From contig LT700188.1 of NCBI GenBank assembly GCA_900155405.1, positions 434,001-498,000 on the forward strand: a DNA stretch of 64,000 nt, given 5' to 3'. The notes beneath the pieces were generated by a model. That model was not told the origin of the DNA. It worked only from the letters and a program-made list of their open reading frames with translations, and made no database searches. Shown here one piece after another: positions 9,929 through 18,582 of the stretch. Source of the stretch: Negativicoccus massiliensis (GTDB lineage: Bacteria; Bacillota; Negativicutes; Veillonellales; Negativicoccaceae). Position 1 is the stretch's first letter. Each line of letters opens with the position of its first letter. Made by a program: the position numbers and the translations under genes.

Positions 9929-10962
9929 GTAGAATACTCCTCAGCCCGTTTAAAGTATGTTTCCAATCCTTCTACAATACTCCGTGCCAATGCTTTTTGA
10001 ACATTTGTCTTTTGTAATTCGGCCCGTTCTCGAGGATTTGAGATGAATCCGAGTTCCAATAATGTCGACGGCATGCTGCTGTTGCAAAGCACATAGAAGT
10101 TCGCTGTACGCACCCCGCGGTCACCAAAATCGACGGCATCAAGATTCGCTTCGTGCAGCGATTGCGCCAACAACCGACCATAGGGAGATTCTCCACAATA
10201 ATATGCGGTCATACCGTCAATATCCGGACGCACAAACGAGTCGATATGAATACTGATAAATGCATCCGCCGCATGGGCTTCCGCCACATCCACACGCGCC
10301 TGCAATTCCTCGTCAGCATTGGCATGCGGTCGCGCCACATCGCGATCAGTCTCACGCGTCATGTATACTTTTGCACCTTTTTCTTCCAACAAAGGTTTTA
10401 AGTAAGTTGCAATCGGTAAAGTAATATTCTTTTCATATACATTTCCCTCACCGATAGCGCCCACGTCCGTACCGCCGTGACCGGGATCAATAACGATCGT
10501 TTTCCCTTTTAAGCCGGCGGTCGTTTTAAATGTAGGCACAGGAACATACTGCGGTACGTCAACCACCACGCGATATGGCTTATTGTGCGTTTCGTCACGT
10601 TTCAAAGGGAATACTTTTACACTGTTTTTAGACAGCGCCTGCGGGAATTGGAAAGATAAAACGGTATCTTTATTTTCCTGACTTACGTTAAGCTTCGACA
10701 CCATCTTCGGATTCAATGCATAGGTACCGATCACTTTTTTGCCATTCGTCTTCGCCAGTGTTACTTTCAGATTTCTACCGTTCTTGCTCAGCTCGGCATC
10801 TATACTCGGCAGACGATCCACATCCATGACTACACGAACGAACGGAACACGAGCATCATTACGGGTGACCCATCGCAGTTCTTCTACATGCGCCGCAAAT
10901 GAAGGGACTGTTTGAGAAAATAGCAGTATACAGAAAAAGCAAAATAAAATCAGTTTTCGCAC
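9925..10962 (-). CDS. N-acetylmuramoyl-L-alanine amidase with N-terminal AMIN-like domain
   Basis: Secreted zinc amidase that would cleave the peptide stem from MurNAc in peptidoglycan. Signal peptide at residues 1-24 (ends FAA), an AMIN-like beta domain at about 27-140, then Amidase_3 at about 153-340. Zinc ligands visible: H162 (DPGHGGTDVGAIG), E177 (YEKN) and the His of ISIHIDS. The catalytic Glu is in LLELGFISN. The length of 345 is typical of AmiC-like enzymes. It leads the operon with the GerMN lipoprotein, both oriented toward the terminator at 9333. Confidence 0.95.
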   Translation of the reverse strand: MRKLILFCFFCILLFSQTVPSFAAHVEELRWVTRNDARVPFVRVVMDVDRLPSIDAELSKNGRNLKVTLAKTNGKKVIGTYALNPKMVSKLNVSQENKDTVLSFQFPQALSKNSVKVFPLKRDETHNKPYRVVVDVPQYVPVPTFKTTAGLKGKTIVIDPGHGGTDVGAIGEGNVYEKNITLPIATYLKPLLEEKGAKVYMTRETDRDVARPHANADEELQARVDVAEAHAADAFISIHIDSFVRPDIDGMTAYYCGESPYGRLLAQSLHEANLDAVDFGDRGVRTANFYVLCNSSMPSTLLELGFISNPRERAELQKTNVQKALARSIVEGLETYFKRAEEYST

Positions 10963-10994
10963 GGTCCACCTCCTCCAACCGGTTCAATGCTCTT

Positions 10995-11003
10995 ATTATA
11001 GCA
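10995..11003 (-). promoter_or_regulatory. Extended -10 promoter of the amidase operon
   Basis: Minus strand TGC then TATAAT (10995-11000), 32 bp upstream of the amidase start. No clear -35. Confidence 0.6.
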
Positions 11004-11058
11004 TTTAAAACAACAAATAAGATTAAACCGTTTTAAGAATGCATTTCATATTTTATGC

Positions 11059-11310
11059 TTATTTCGTTTTCCGAATGTGCGGCGGCAATTTTTCTCCCGC
11101 GGTATCCAACGTGCGACGCAACTGTTTGACTTCCATTGCAATATCGGTCGCGGCTTTCCGATCCGTCTGCAAAAGAAGTGTAACCACTTGATTTACATCC
11201 GCGCCCTCAGGCAACCAGGCGCTCGGTAAACGGATTGTCGTTTCGTCCTCGGCCACCATTTCGGTCCATTTTGCATTTTGGCGATCAATGACGAGTCGGA
11301 TCGGCTTCAT
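11059..11310 (-). CDS. DUF3006-family small protein
   Basis: Acidic 83-residue cytoplasmic protein. It resembles DUF3006, whose members begin with a short beta strand (here RLVIDRQNAKWTEMV) and are often encoded just after secreted ComEC-like metallo-hydrolases. The start at 11310 is chosen for its GGAGA ribosome-binding site; the frame stays open upstream but lacks one. It overlaps the metallo-beta-lactamase gene by 26 bp. Its function is unknown; the pairing suggests it acts with that hydrolase or modulates it. Confidence 0.7.
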   Translation of the reverse strand: MKPIRLVIDRQNAKWTEMVAEDETTIRLPSAWLPEGADVNQVVTLLLQTDRKAATDIAMEVKQLRRTLDTAGEKLPPHIRKTK

Positions 11311-12232
11311 TGTATTCTCCTTCCACTGTATATGTACTGCCGTCGGTACGGACAGTAATGGTTCCATTGCGATCCGTACGATAAATGCGAATTCCCCGTT
11401 TTTGTAACCGTTCCAACACCGGTGCATGCGGTACTCCGTAAGGATTTCCGCGGCCGCTGGAAATCGTCGCCACCTGCGGTCGTACCGCGGCTAAAAAGGA
11501 TTTCGTCGTGCCGGTCTTGCTGCCGTGGTGACCGACTTTTAAAACAGTAGCTGCAAGTTTCTTGCCGTGTGCCTGCAAAAGTTCATGTTCCTGACACTTT
11601 TCCGCATCGCCCGTAAAGAGCATCGTAAATTGATTTGCTACCAATTTCATGACTATCGAGTGATTATTGTAATCCGGCATCCCTTTTTTATACATTACAT
11701 TTTCCGTCGGTCCGAGCACATCAAGGTACACGCCATCGCCTAAATCAACTTGCATCCCTTGCGTAAGAACATACGGACGCAAACCCTTTTTATCAAGCGT
11801 CTTCAAATACGTGCGGTAAATCGCATTCGTTTTCGTCAGACCGTCATCAAACACGTAGCGTACCGGTACGTGTTTCAATACTGCATAGGCGCCGCCTAAA
11901 TGATCACCGTCAGGGTGCGTAATGATCAGGTTTTCCACTTCTTTGACACCGTACCGATCCAAATATTGAGTAAGTGCCGAACGATGTTCCACATCGCCGG
12001 TATCGATCAATGTCCACTTGCCTTGCCAGCTGATTAATGTGGCATCTCCTTGTCCGATATCCAGACAGCGAATTACCAATTCCCCCGATTCGGTAAGCGA
12101 TGAAAAAGGATTGGAAAATTTCCACTGTGCTTGCGGATCGGACGGCGCGCCGCCGGATGGAATCACATGCTGGCAACCTGTCAATAACACAATGAATGCA
12201 GTGACAATCAATGCAAATATACTTTTTCTCAT
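11285..12232 (-). CDS. ComEC/Rec2-like metallo-beta-lactamase-fold lipoprotein
   Basis: Exported hydrolase of 315 residues with a lipobox LTGC (Cys20), so anchored outside the cytoplasmic membrane. The MBL fold is clear: CLDIGQGDATLI, the metal motif THPDGDHLGG (residues 105-114), FTGDAEK, and VGHHGSKTGT. These match the stand-alone ComEC C-terminal hydrolase family, in which the domain is proposed to degrade DNA. No ComEC membrane channel is fused. It overlaps nnr by 4 bp and the DUF3006 gene by 26 bp, forming one operon. Confidence 0.9.
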   Translation of the reverse strand: MRKSIFALIVTAFIVLLTGCQHVIPSGGAPSDPQAQWKFSNPFSSLTESGELVIRCLDIGQGDATLISWQGKWTLIDTGDVEHRSALTQYLDRYGVKEVENLIITHPDGDHLGGAYAVLKHVPVRYVFDDGLTKTNAIYRTYLKTLDKKGLRPYVLTQGMQVDLGDGVYLDVLGPTENVMYKKGMPDYNNHSIVMKLVANQFTMLFTGDAEKCQEHELLQAHGKKLAATVLKVGHHGSKTGTTKSFLAAVRPQVATISSGRGNPYGVPHAPVLERLQKRGIRIYRTDRNGTITVRTDGSTYTVEGEYNEADPTRH

Positions 12233-13737
12233 TCCATGACCTGTTCCTTATAGATATAGGGTAAAGTGTCCGCCACCTCAGTCGCTAAAAATCCGTAACC
12301 GTATTGCTCCGCCAAACGATCCGCGGCAGCGCCGTGCCACCAGATGCCGGTCGTCGCCGCATCCGCCGGCGCTAAGCCCTGCGCTAAAAGAGCGGCAATA
12401 ATTCCTGTCAATGTATCACCCGTGCCGGCCGTCGCTAATCCGGCATTGCCTGTTGTATTTACCGCTAACCTTGTGCCCTCAAACAATAATGTCGAGGCTC
12501 CTTTCAAAACGGCGACCGCTCCTGTAGCAGCGTGCAATGCTTTCACGTAACCGGGCCGATCATTCGCTATTTCTCGGTTCGTCACACGCAGCAACCGCGC
12601 CGCTTCGCCGAGGTGCGGAGTAATCACACATCGCGCAGGCAATCTATGTCCGGGATGCTGCGCCAGAGCATACAAACCGTCCGCATCGCAAACAAACGGG
12701 CAGGGAATTTTCTCTGTCATAGCAACTCCCCAGTCGGTTATTTCCTTGGCACGACCGATACCGCAACCGATAGCGATGGCATTATAACCGGATACGTCGA
12801 TTTCCGTGTCCTTAAGGGTGAAGAAGTCGGTATTGCCGACCGGTTTTACCATTACCTCCGGAATATGACCGATAACATTTCGTGCCGCGTTTTTCGGCAT
12901 AAACAATGTGACTTTACCGGCGCCGGCTCGTAACGCCGCCTTCGCGCAAAGCAAAGCGGCTCCTTCCATGCCGACACAGCCCGCGAAAACAGCAACATGT
13001 CCTTGCATTCCTTTATGACTCAACGGTGTACGCCGCGGCCAGGTAATATTTTTCTCCGTAATAAGTACGGTCGATCCGACAAAATCCGTTTTTGTCATGT
13101 CTAAGTCAGCTACTTGAAGATTACCTGCATAGATTCGTGCAGGATACATGCATAGTCCTTGCTTAGCCGCGCCGATCGTTATTGTCAAAGACGCTTTAAC
13201 GGCATCCCCCATAACATTTCCGGTATCAGCATTTACTCCTGTCGGCACATCGATTGCTACGACAGGGCAATCCCACTTTTTTGCCGCCGCATTGATCCCT
13301 GCAACTGCTTCCAGCAGATTGGAGCGCAACGGTGCATTCAATCCGATCCCGACCAACGCATCTACGATACCATGCACTTCGGAAATCTCCGGTAATTGTC
13401 CGCCGGCAGCAAACGTAACTTGTCCGCCCGCAGCACAAAAACGTTCATAGTTGATACGCGTGTCCGCAGTCATTTTTTGCGGGTCGCCGATATGAATGAC
13501 AGTAACACGTATGCCCACCGTTGCCGCATAACGGGCCATCACATAACCGTCACCGCCGTTATTACCGCTACCTGTAAAAATCGCCCAGTGATCAGCGGCA
13601 TGCGGCGCATATGTTTTTTCGATCGTCTCCCAAACCGCTTTGCCCGCCTGTTCCATCAAATCAATCAACGGTCGCTGCTCGGACTCGCTCCATGCTTTTT
13701 CTAACGCTCTCATTTCCGCCGTATTAACGATTTGCAT
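12229..13737 (-). CDS. nnr: Bifunctional NAD(P)H-hydrate epimerase / ADP-dependent dehydratase
   Basis: Repairs damaged NAD(P)H hydrates. The N-terminal YjeF_N epimerase domain (about 1-210) shows FTGSGNNGGDGYVMARYAA and AIDVPTGVNADTG. The C-terminal dehydratase domain (about 225-500) shows HKGMQGHVAVFAG, VITPHLGEAARLL and the ribokinase-like NAGLATAGTGDTLTGI. The start at 13737 follows GGGAG; an upstream ATG at 13785 has no better site and lies inside acpS. It overlaps acpS by 14 bp, a frequent Firmicutes neighbourhood. Confidence 0.96.
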   Translation of the reverse strand: MQIVNTAEMRALEKAWSESEQRPLIDLMEQAGKAVWETIEKTYAPHAADHWAIFTGSGNNGGDGYVMARYAATVGIRVTVIHIGDPQKMTADTRINYERFCAAGGQVTFAAGGQLPEISEVHGIVDALVGIGLNAPLRSNLLEAVAGINAAAKKWDCPVVAIDVPTGVNADTGNVMGDAVKASLTITIGAAKQGLCMYPARIYAGNLQVADLDMTKTDFVGSTVLITEKNITWPRRTPLSHKGMQGHVAVFAGCVGMEGAALLCAKAALRAGAGKVTLFMPKNAARNVIGHIPEVMVKPVGNTDFFTLKDTEIDVSGYNAIAIGCGIGRAKEITDWGVAMTEKIPCPFVCDADGLYALAQHPGHRLPARCVITPHLGEAARLLRVTNREIANDRPGYVKALHAATGAVAVLKGASTLLFEGTRLAVNTTGNAGLATAGTGDTLTGIIAALLAQGLAPADAATTGIWWHGAAADRLAEQYGYGFLATEVADTLPYIYKEQVME

Positions 13738-14116
13738 TCGCTTCTCCCAGTAAAACAACTCCGGCAATAGCCATTTCTTTTTCATGACTGATGGAAACTG
13801 AGGCGCTTATAATGCCAAGGTTTTGCGCTTGCTCCGCGCACACACCGTGCCATTGCAGCATCGGTTGCCCCAGTTCACTCCACAAAATTTCCACGTCCGT
13901 AAATTTACCTTTGCGAAACCCGGTGGTAAGCGCCTTGACCGCAGCTTCTTTCGCGGCATAAATTCCCGCCAATGACGCCCATTGCATTTGCACACGGCCT
14001 TGCGCATGAGCAATTTCAGCGGCCGTAAAAACACGTTCCAAAAGCTGCGGATGTCGCTCACAGGCTTTTTGGATACGTGAAATTTTCACAATATCGTTAC
14101 CAAAATAAATTTTCAT
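13724..14116 (-). CDS. acpS: Holo-[acyl-carrier-protein] synthase
   Basis: Transfers 4'-phosphopantetheine from CoA to the serine of acyl carrier protein (target acpP at 40342). It has 130 residues with GNDIVKISRI at the N-terminus (Asp8 binds Mg) and the catalytic block YAAKEAAVKAL. It heads the acpS-nnr-MBL-DUF3006 operon. Confidence 0.96.
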   Translation of the reverse strand: MKIYFGNDIVKISRIQKACERHPQLLERVFTAAEIAHAQGRVQMQWASLAGIYAAKEAAVKALTTGFRKGKFTDVEILWSELGQPMLQWHGVCAEQAQNLGIISASVSISHEKEMAIAGVVLLGEANANR

Positions 14117-14144
14117 TACATTCCCATCCTATCGAATACGTATA

Positions 14145-14172
14145 TTGCTTGCGCAACCGTTGTCAATATGAT
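14145..14172 (+). promoter_or_regulatory. Candidate rpsT promoter
   Basis: TTGCTT (14145-14150), 16 bp, TATGAT (14167-14172). It is placed between the divergent acpS and rpsT genes. Confidence 0.45.
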
Positions 14173-14228
14173 AAAATTTTAAGGTATGAAGGCATGGAAA
14201 TCGAATATACATAAAGGAGGTGACACCA

Positions 14229-14507
14229 TTGCCGCAAATCAAATCCAGCATTAAAAGCATGAAGACCGACGCTGAACGTCGTGCCCAGAATACTGCGACT
14301 AAATCTCGTATCCGTACGGCAACCAAACGTACCGTTGATGCGATCGCCGCTGGCGATGCCGAAGCCGCTCAAGCCGCGTTTAACAATGCGTCCAAACTGA
14401 TCGACAAGGCAGCCTCCAAAGGTGTGATTCATAAAAATAATGCCGCTCGTAAAAAATCGGCGTTGCGCAACAAGCTGCAAGCACAAAACGACGCAGAAGC
14501 TAAGTAA
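14229..14507 (+). CDS. rpsT: 30S ribosomal protein S20
   Basis: Small-subunit protein that binds 16S rRNA. The start is a TTG at 14229 (MPQIKSSIKS), eight bases after AAAGGAGG. The upstream GTG at 14220 lies inside the Shine-Dalgarno sequence itself and is rejected. The product has 92 lysine/arginine-rich residues, close to the usual 85-90. A non-ATG start is common for rpsT, where weak initiation is linked to autoregulation in Escherichia coli. The gene is monocistronic and followed by a hairpin terminator. Confidence 0.97.
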   Translation: MPQIKSSIKSMKTDAERRAQNTATKSRIRTATKRTVDAIAAGDAEAAQAAFNNASKLIDKAASKGVIHKNNAARKKSALRNKLQAQNDAEAK

Positions 14508-14514
14508 TAAAGAT

Positions 14515-14540
14515 AAAAAAGCTACTTCGGTAGCTTTTTT
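14515..14540. terminator. Bidirectional terminator between rpsT and pdp
   Basis: AAAAAAGCTAC, loop TTCG, GTAGCTTTTTT. It serves rpsT on the plus strand and the convergent nucleoside phosphorylase on the minus strand. Confidence 0.9.
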
Positions 14541-14560
14541 ATTTTTTCTTTTTACTGCTT

Positions 14561-15886
14561 TTATTCGCCCTGCTCAACCGCCATGTCATGGCTCAAAACT
14601 TCATAAATCAGAGGTAACTCGATTTTCTCCTGTTGCAATGTAAATGCCCGTTCCACTCGCTTTGCATACTGATCAAGGTCGGCATTTTTAGCGCCATATA
14701 AACGTGCCAACGGTGCATTCTTTTCGACATAGGCGCCCGGCTCCGCGCAAAGACGAATCCCCACCTGCGAATCAATGCGATCGCCTTTCGCCCGACGACC
14801 GGCCCCCAGCGACAACGCCACTCCCGCCAAAGCTAACGCGTCGATGGCGGCAAGATAGCCTGCTTGCGGCGCATTTACAGTGAGCGTATTGACCGTTTTC
14901 GTCAATGATTCCTGACCGATCCAAGCGGTTTCGCCGCCTTGCGCCGCGATCCATTCCGTAAATTTTTGCAAACCGGAACCGTCGGCTACTGCTTGCCGGG
15001 CTTTTGTCAATCCTTCAGCAAGCGTTCCAACAACACCTGCCGTCAGCAAAAGCGCTGCCGTCAAATGAAGTGATAACGTAACCAAGCGCTGATTACCGCC
15101 GCCGGAAAGAACTTCGATAGCTTCATCGACTTCGAGTGAATTACCGATAGCGCTCCCAAGAGGCACATTCATATCCGTGACGAATGCCGTCATCTTGCGA
15201 CCGGCGGCCTCTCCTATATCGACCATCAGCTGCGCCAATGCTTTGGCCTGTTTGCGATCATGCATGAATGCGGCCGCACCGCATTTGACATCGAGCACGA
15301 TACCGTCTGCACCCGCCGCAAGCTTTTTACTCATAACCGATGATGCGATAAGAGGCATGCTTTCAACCGTTTCCGTGACGTCGCGCAGTGCGTAAAAAAG
15401 CCCGTCCGCCGGTGCGAGTTCCGCACTTTGGCCGATGACCGCCAAACCGATCGCATCTACCTGACGGATAAACTCCGCTTCCGTGAGTTGCACTTGAAAC
15501 CCGGGAATCGACTCCAATTTATCCAGTGTACCGCCGGTAAATCCCAGACCCCGGCCGGACATTTTGGCTAAATGCGCACCGCATGCCGCCGCCAACGGTG
15601 CCACAATCAGTGTGGTAGTATCCGCCACACCGCCCGTGCTGTGCTTATCCACCAAGGAATATCCTAAATTGCGGCCGGAAAATGTTTTACCTGAATGCTC
15701 CATCGCCAATGTCAGATCGGTCGTTTCCTTCTTGGTAAGCCCTTGGAAATATACAGCCATTAACCAGGCGGCCATCTGATAATCGGGAACCTCACCCGCC
15801 GTGCAGGCTTGTACCCATTCCGTCAGTTCATCCGCGGTCGCCTGCTCTCCCAACCGCGCTTTGCGAATCATTGCCAGTGCATCCAT
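14561..15886 (-). CDS. pdp: Pyrimidine-nucleoside phosphorylase
   Basis: Phosphorolysis of uridine and thymidine to base plus (deoxy)ribose-1-phosphate. The 441 residues match the Pdp/DeoA family: an N-terminal helical domain (QMAAWLMAVYFQGL), the phosphate-binding motif KHSTGGVAD (usually GVGD), KMSGRGLGFTGGTLDKLESIPG, and DVKCGAAAFM. C-terminal GAGRRAKGDRID precedes the final beta domain. Firmicutes Pdp accepts both uridine and thymidine, so specificity is not decided here. It is flanked by terminators on both sides, so probably monocistronic. Confidence 0.95.
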   Translation of the reverse strand: MDALAMIRKARLGEQATADELTEWVQACTAGEVPDYQMAAWLMAVYFQGLTKKETTDLTLAMEHSGKTFSGRNLGYSLVDKHSTGGVADTTTLIVAPLAAACGAHLAKMSGRGLGFTGGTLDKLESIPGFQVQLTEAEFIRQVDAIGLAVIGQSAELAPADGLFYALRDVTETVESMPLIASSVMSKKLAAGADGIVLDVKCGAAAFMHDRKQAKALAQLMVDIGEAAGRKMTAFVTDMNVPLGSAIGNSLEVDEAIEVLSGGGNQRLVTLSLHLTAALLLTAGVVGTLAEGLTKARQAVADGSGLQKFTEWIAAQGGETAWIGQESLTKTVNTLTVNAPQAGYLAAIDALALAGVALSLGAGRRAKGDRIDSQVGIRLCAEPGAYVEKNAPLARLYGAKNADLDQYAKRVERAFTLQQEKIELPLIYEVLSHDMAVEQGE

Positions 15887-15901
15887 TGTTCCTCCTTGTG
15901 T

Positions 15902-15939
15902 AAATAAAAGCGGACTGCTTCAGCAGTCCGCTTTTATTT
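15902..15939. terminator. Terminator after pnp-dut
   Basis: Long hairpin, 17-bp arms (AAATAAAAGCGGACTGC and its complement) around a 4-base loop, 12 bp past the dut stop. T-run on the minus side. Confidence 0.9.
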
Positions 15940-15951
15940 GCGAAAATCACA

Positions 15952-16401
15952 CTACTGACCGGTGCTGCCGATTCCTCCGGTGCGCACACCGGTTGCCTGA
16001 TCATCCGCTACCAGCAGGTATTGCGAAAAAATCCCCTGCGCCACGCGGTCGCCTTTTTTCACCATGTAGGACTCTTCTCCCGCATTGTAAACGGCAATCA
16101 TAATATGACCTTCATTTTCTTCATTGTTGTAGTAGTCACTGTCGATAATGCCTGCGCCGTTAATCAGCAAAAGCTGATTACGAATCGAAATACCGGAGCG
16201 AATAAAAATAGCCAGGTACTCTCCCATTCCCATAAACGCCTTCAATCCGGTCGGCACTAATGTCACCTTACCGGGTAACAGTTCCACATCGGCGGCGCTT
16301 TCAATATCATAGCCGGCGCTTTCCGTTGTTTTGCGTTCGGGTAGCGTAATCTCTCGATCGGCATATTCCGTCACTACTTCAAAGCCGCGAATCGGTTGCA
16401 C
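15952..16401 (-). CDS. dut: Deoxyuridine 5'-triphosphate nucleotidohydrolase
   Basis: Trimeric dUTPase, dUTP to dUMP and pyrophosphate. All five motifs are visible in 149 residues: AGYDIESA (1), RSGIS (2), GAGIIDSDYYNNEENEG (3), KGDRVAQGIF (4) and the C-terminal TGGIGSTG (5). It lies 6 bp after pnp and is probably co-transcribed with it. Confidence 0.95.
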   Translation of the reverse strand: MQPIRGFEVVTEYADREITLPERKTTESAGYDIESAADVELLPGKVTLVPTGLKAFMGMGEYLAIFIRSGISIRNQLLLINGAGIIDSDYYNNEENEGHIMIAVYNAGEESYMVKKGDRVAQGIFSQYLLVADDQATGVRTGGIGSTGQ

Positions 16402-16407
16402 TCCGGT

Positions 16408-18513
16408 TCACTCCTTTGCCTTCGGGCTGTTTTCATTTTCGTTCAACAGCGCTTTACGCGACAAGTTGATACGGCCCTGCTTATCAATTTCGGTTACTTT
16501 AACCATGATTTCATCGCCGACGTTGACGACGTCTTCCACTTTTTCAACACGTTCTTTCGCCAGCTGCGAAATATGAACCAGACCTTCTTTGCCCGGCAAT
16601 ACTTCTACAAACGCGCCAAATTTCATCAAGCGAGTAACCTTACCTAAGTACACTTCACCCGGTTTGACTTCTTTGACGAGTCGTTCGATCATTTCGACCG
16701 CTTTTTTACCGCCTTCGCCGTCCACCGAAGCGATATAAACAGTGCCGTCCTCTTCGATATCGATCTTCACGCCGGTAGCATCAATGATGCCGTTGATCGT
16801 TTTACCGCCCGGTCCGATGACGGTGCGGATCTGATCCACTTTAATCTGCATCGTGATAATGCGCGGTGCATACGGCGAAAGGTCTTTGGCCGGTTCGGTA
16901 ATACATTCGGCGATTTTCCCGAGGATGAAATGGCGCCCTTCATGTGCCTGCTGCAGCGCGGAAGCCAAAATTTCACGGGATAAACCGTCGACTTTAATAT
17001 CCATCTGGATCGCGGTGACACCCTGTTCGGTACCGGCTACTTTAAAGTCCATATCACCGAGGGCATCTTCCATGCCCTGAATATCCGTTAAAATCGCGTA
17101 ATCTTCGCCGTCTTTGACAAGACCCATAGCGATGCCTGCGACCGGCGCTTTAATCGGTACACCCGCATTCATCAGCGACATCGTACTGCCGCAAACGCTT
17201 GCCATCGAAGAGGAACCGTTGGATTCCAAAATTTCCGAAACGACACGCAAGGCGTACGGAAATTCCGCTTCTGACGGAATTACCGGTACCAAAGCACGCT
17301 CCGCGAGCGCGCCATGACCGATTTCACGACGCCCCGGGCCACGCGTCGGACGCGTTTCACCGACACTGTAAGACGGGAAATTATATTGATGAATATAGCG
17401 TTTTTCCGTACGTTCGGAAACGTCATCAATCGTCTGCTTTTCCGAAAGCGGCGCGAGTGTGGTCACCGTGAGCGCTTGGGTTTGGCCACGCGTAAACAGT
17501 GCCGAACCGTGCGTACGTGCGAGCAAACCGACTTCACAGGTAATCGGTCGGATCTCATTCAAGGCGCGTCCGTCCGGACGGATTTTATCGACGGAAATCA
17601 TGCGTCGTACGATACGTTTCGTCAACGCGTCAAGAGCCTGACCGACATCGACCATCTGCTCCGGATAAATATCTTCGAAATGCGCGCGCGCTTCTTCTTT
17701 GACTTCATCCATATGTGCTTCACGCGTCTGCTTATCTTTGTCGAAAATCGCGTTTTTAAGGTTTTCCGCTGCGTATTCTTCCACCGCTTGCGCAATCGCT
17801 TCATCGACTTTATGCACGTCGTAAACGAGCTTTTCTTTGCCCACTTTAGCGACCATTTCCTGCTGGAAAGCAACCAGTCGGCGAATTTCTTCATGACCGA
17901 ACATAATCGCGTCCAAAACCGTTTCTTCAGGAATTTCCTGCGCTCCACCTTCGACCATCAAAATCGCGTCATCCGTACCGGCGACCGTAATCATCAAATC
18001 CGATTCTTCGCGTTGCTGCACCGTAGGATTGATGACAAAATTACCATTAACCCGACCCACCTTAACACCGGCAATCGGGCCTTCAAACGGAATATTCGAG
18101 ATGGAAAGCGCCGCCGATGCGCCGAGCATCGCCGCCATTTCCGGCGCATTGTCCTGGTCGACGGAAAGCACCGTCGCGACTACGTGCACATCGTTGCGTA
18201 CACCTTTATCAAACAATGGACGAATCGGGCGGTCAATCAAACGCGCGTTCAAAATCGCGGATTCACCGGGACGACCTTCGCGTTTTACAAATCCGCCGGG
18301 AATTTTCCCTACGGAATATAATTTCTCCTCATAATCTACCGTCAGCGGGAAAAAGTCCGTGCCCTCGCGCGGCTTTTTAGCGCCGGTCGCAGTCACCAGC
18401 ACAGCGGTATCTCCGTAACGCACCATGACGGCACCACTTGCCTGTTTGGCAAACTTGCCGGTTTCGATAACCAGCGGGCGTCCCGCCCATTCTGTTTTGA
18501 ACACCTCGTTCAT
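16408..18513 (-). CDS. pnp: Polyribonucleotide nucleotidyltransferase (PNPase)
   Basis: Phosphorolytic 3'-5' exoribonuclease. It has 701 residues in the order RNase PH-like, alpha-helical linker, catalytic RNase PH-like ([19 protein letters not shown]), KH ([16 protein letters not shown]) and S1 ([20 protein letters not shown]). The start at 18513 follows AGGAGGAG; the ATG 36 bp upstream is unsupported. In many Firmicutes pnp follows rpsO, but here rpsO is 28 kb away. Confidence 0.98.
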   Translation of the reverse strand: MNEVFKTEWAGRPLVIETGKFAKQASGAVMVRYGDTAVLVTATGAKKPREGTDFFPLTVDYEEKLYSVGKIPGGFVKREGRPGESAILNARLIDRPIRPLFDKGVRNDVHVVATVLSVDQDNAPEMAAMLGASAALSISNIPFEGPIAGVKVGRVNGNFVINPTVQQREESDLMITVAGTDDAILMVEGGAQEIPEETVLDAIMFGHEEIRRLVAFQQEMVAKVGKEKLVYDVHKVDEAIAQAVEEYAAENLKNAIFDKDKQTREAHMDEVKEEARAHFEDIYPEQMVDVGQALDALTKRIVRRMISVDKIRPDGRALNEIRPITCEVGLLARTHGSALFTRGQTQALTVTTLAPLSEKQTIDDVSERTEKRYIHQYNFPSYSVGETRPTRGPGRREIGHGALAERALVPVIPSEAEFPYALRVVSEILESNGSSSMASVCGSTMSLMNAGVPIKAPVAGIAMGLVKDGEDYAILTDIQGMEDALGDMDFKVAGTEQGVTAIQMDIKVDGLSREILASALQQAHEGRHFILGKIAECITEPAKDLSPYAPRIITMQIKVDQIRTVIGPGGKTINGIIDATGVKIDIEEDGTVYIASVDGEGGKKAVEMIERLVKEVKPGEVYLGKVTRLMKFGAFVEVLPGKEGLVHISQLAKERVEKVEDVVNVGDEIMVKVTEIDKQGRINLSRKALLNENENSPKAKE

Positions 18514-18553
18514 ATGACTCCTCCTATTTTCCTTTATAATCCTTAACATTATA

Positions 18554-18582
18554 ATTATGATTTATCATCTGCTATTAGTCAA
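18554..18582 (-). promoter_or_regulatory. Candidate pnp promoter
   Basis: Minus strand TTGACT (18577-18582), 17 bp, CATAAT (18554-18559). It overlaps the last codons of the upstream cation-efflux gene. Confidence 0.6.

Noticed and set aside
17314-18321. 335-codon open frame antisense to pnp
   Set aside because: Shadow of a certain gene; no motif or start signal.
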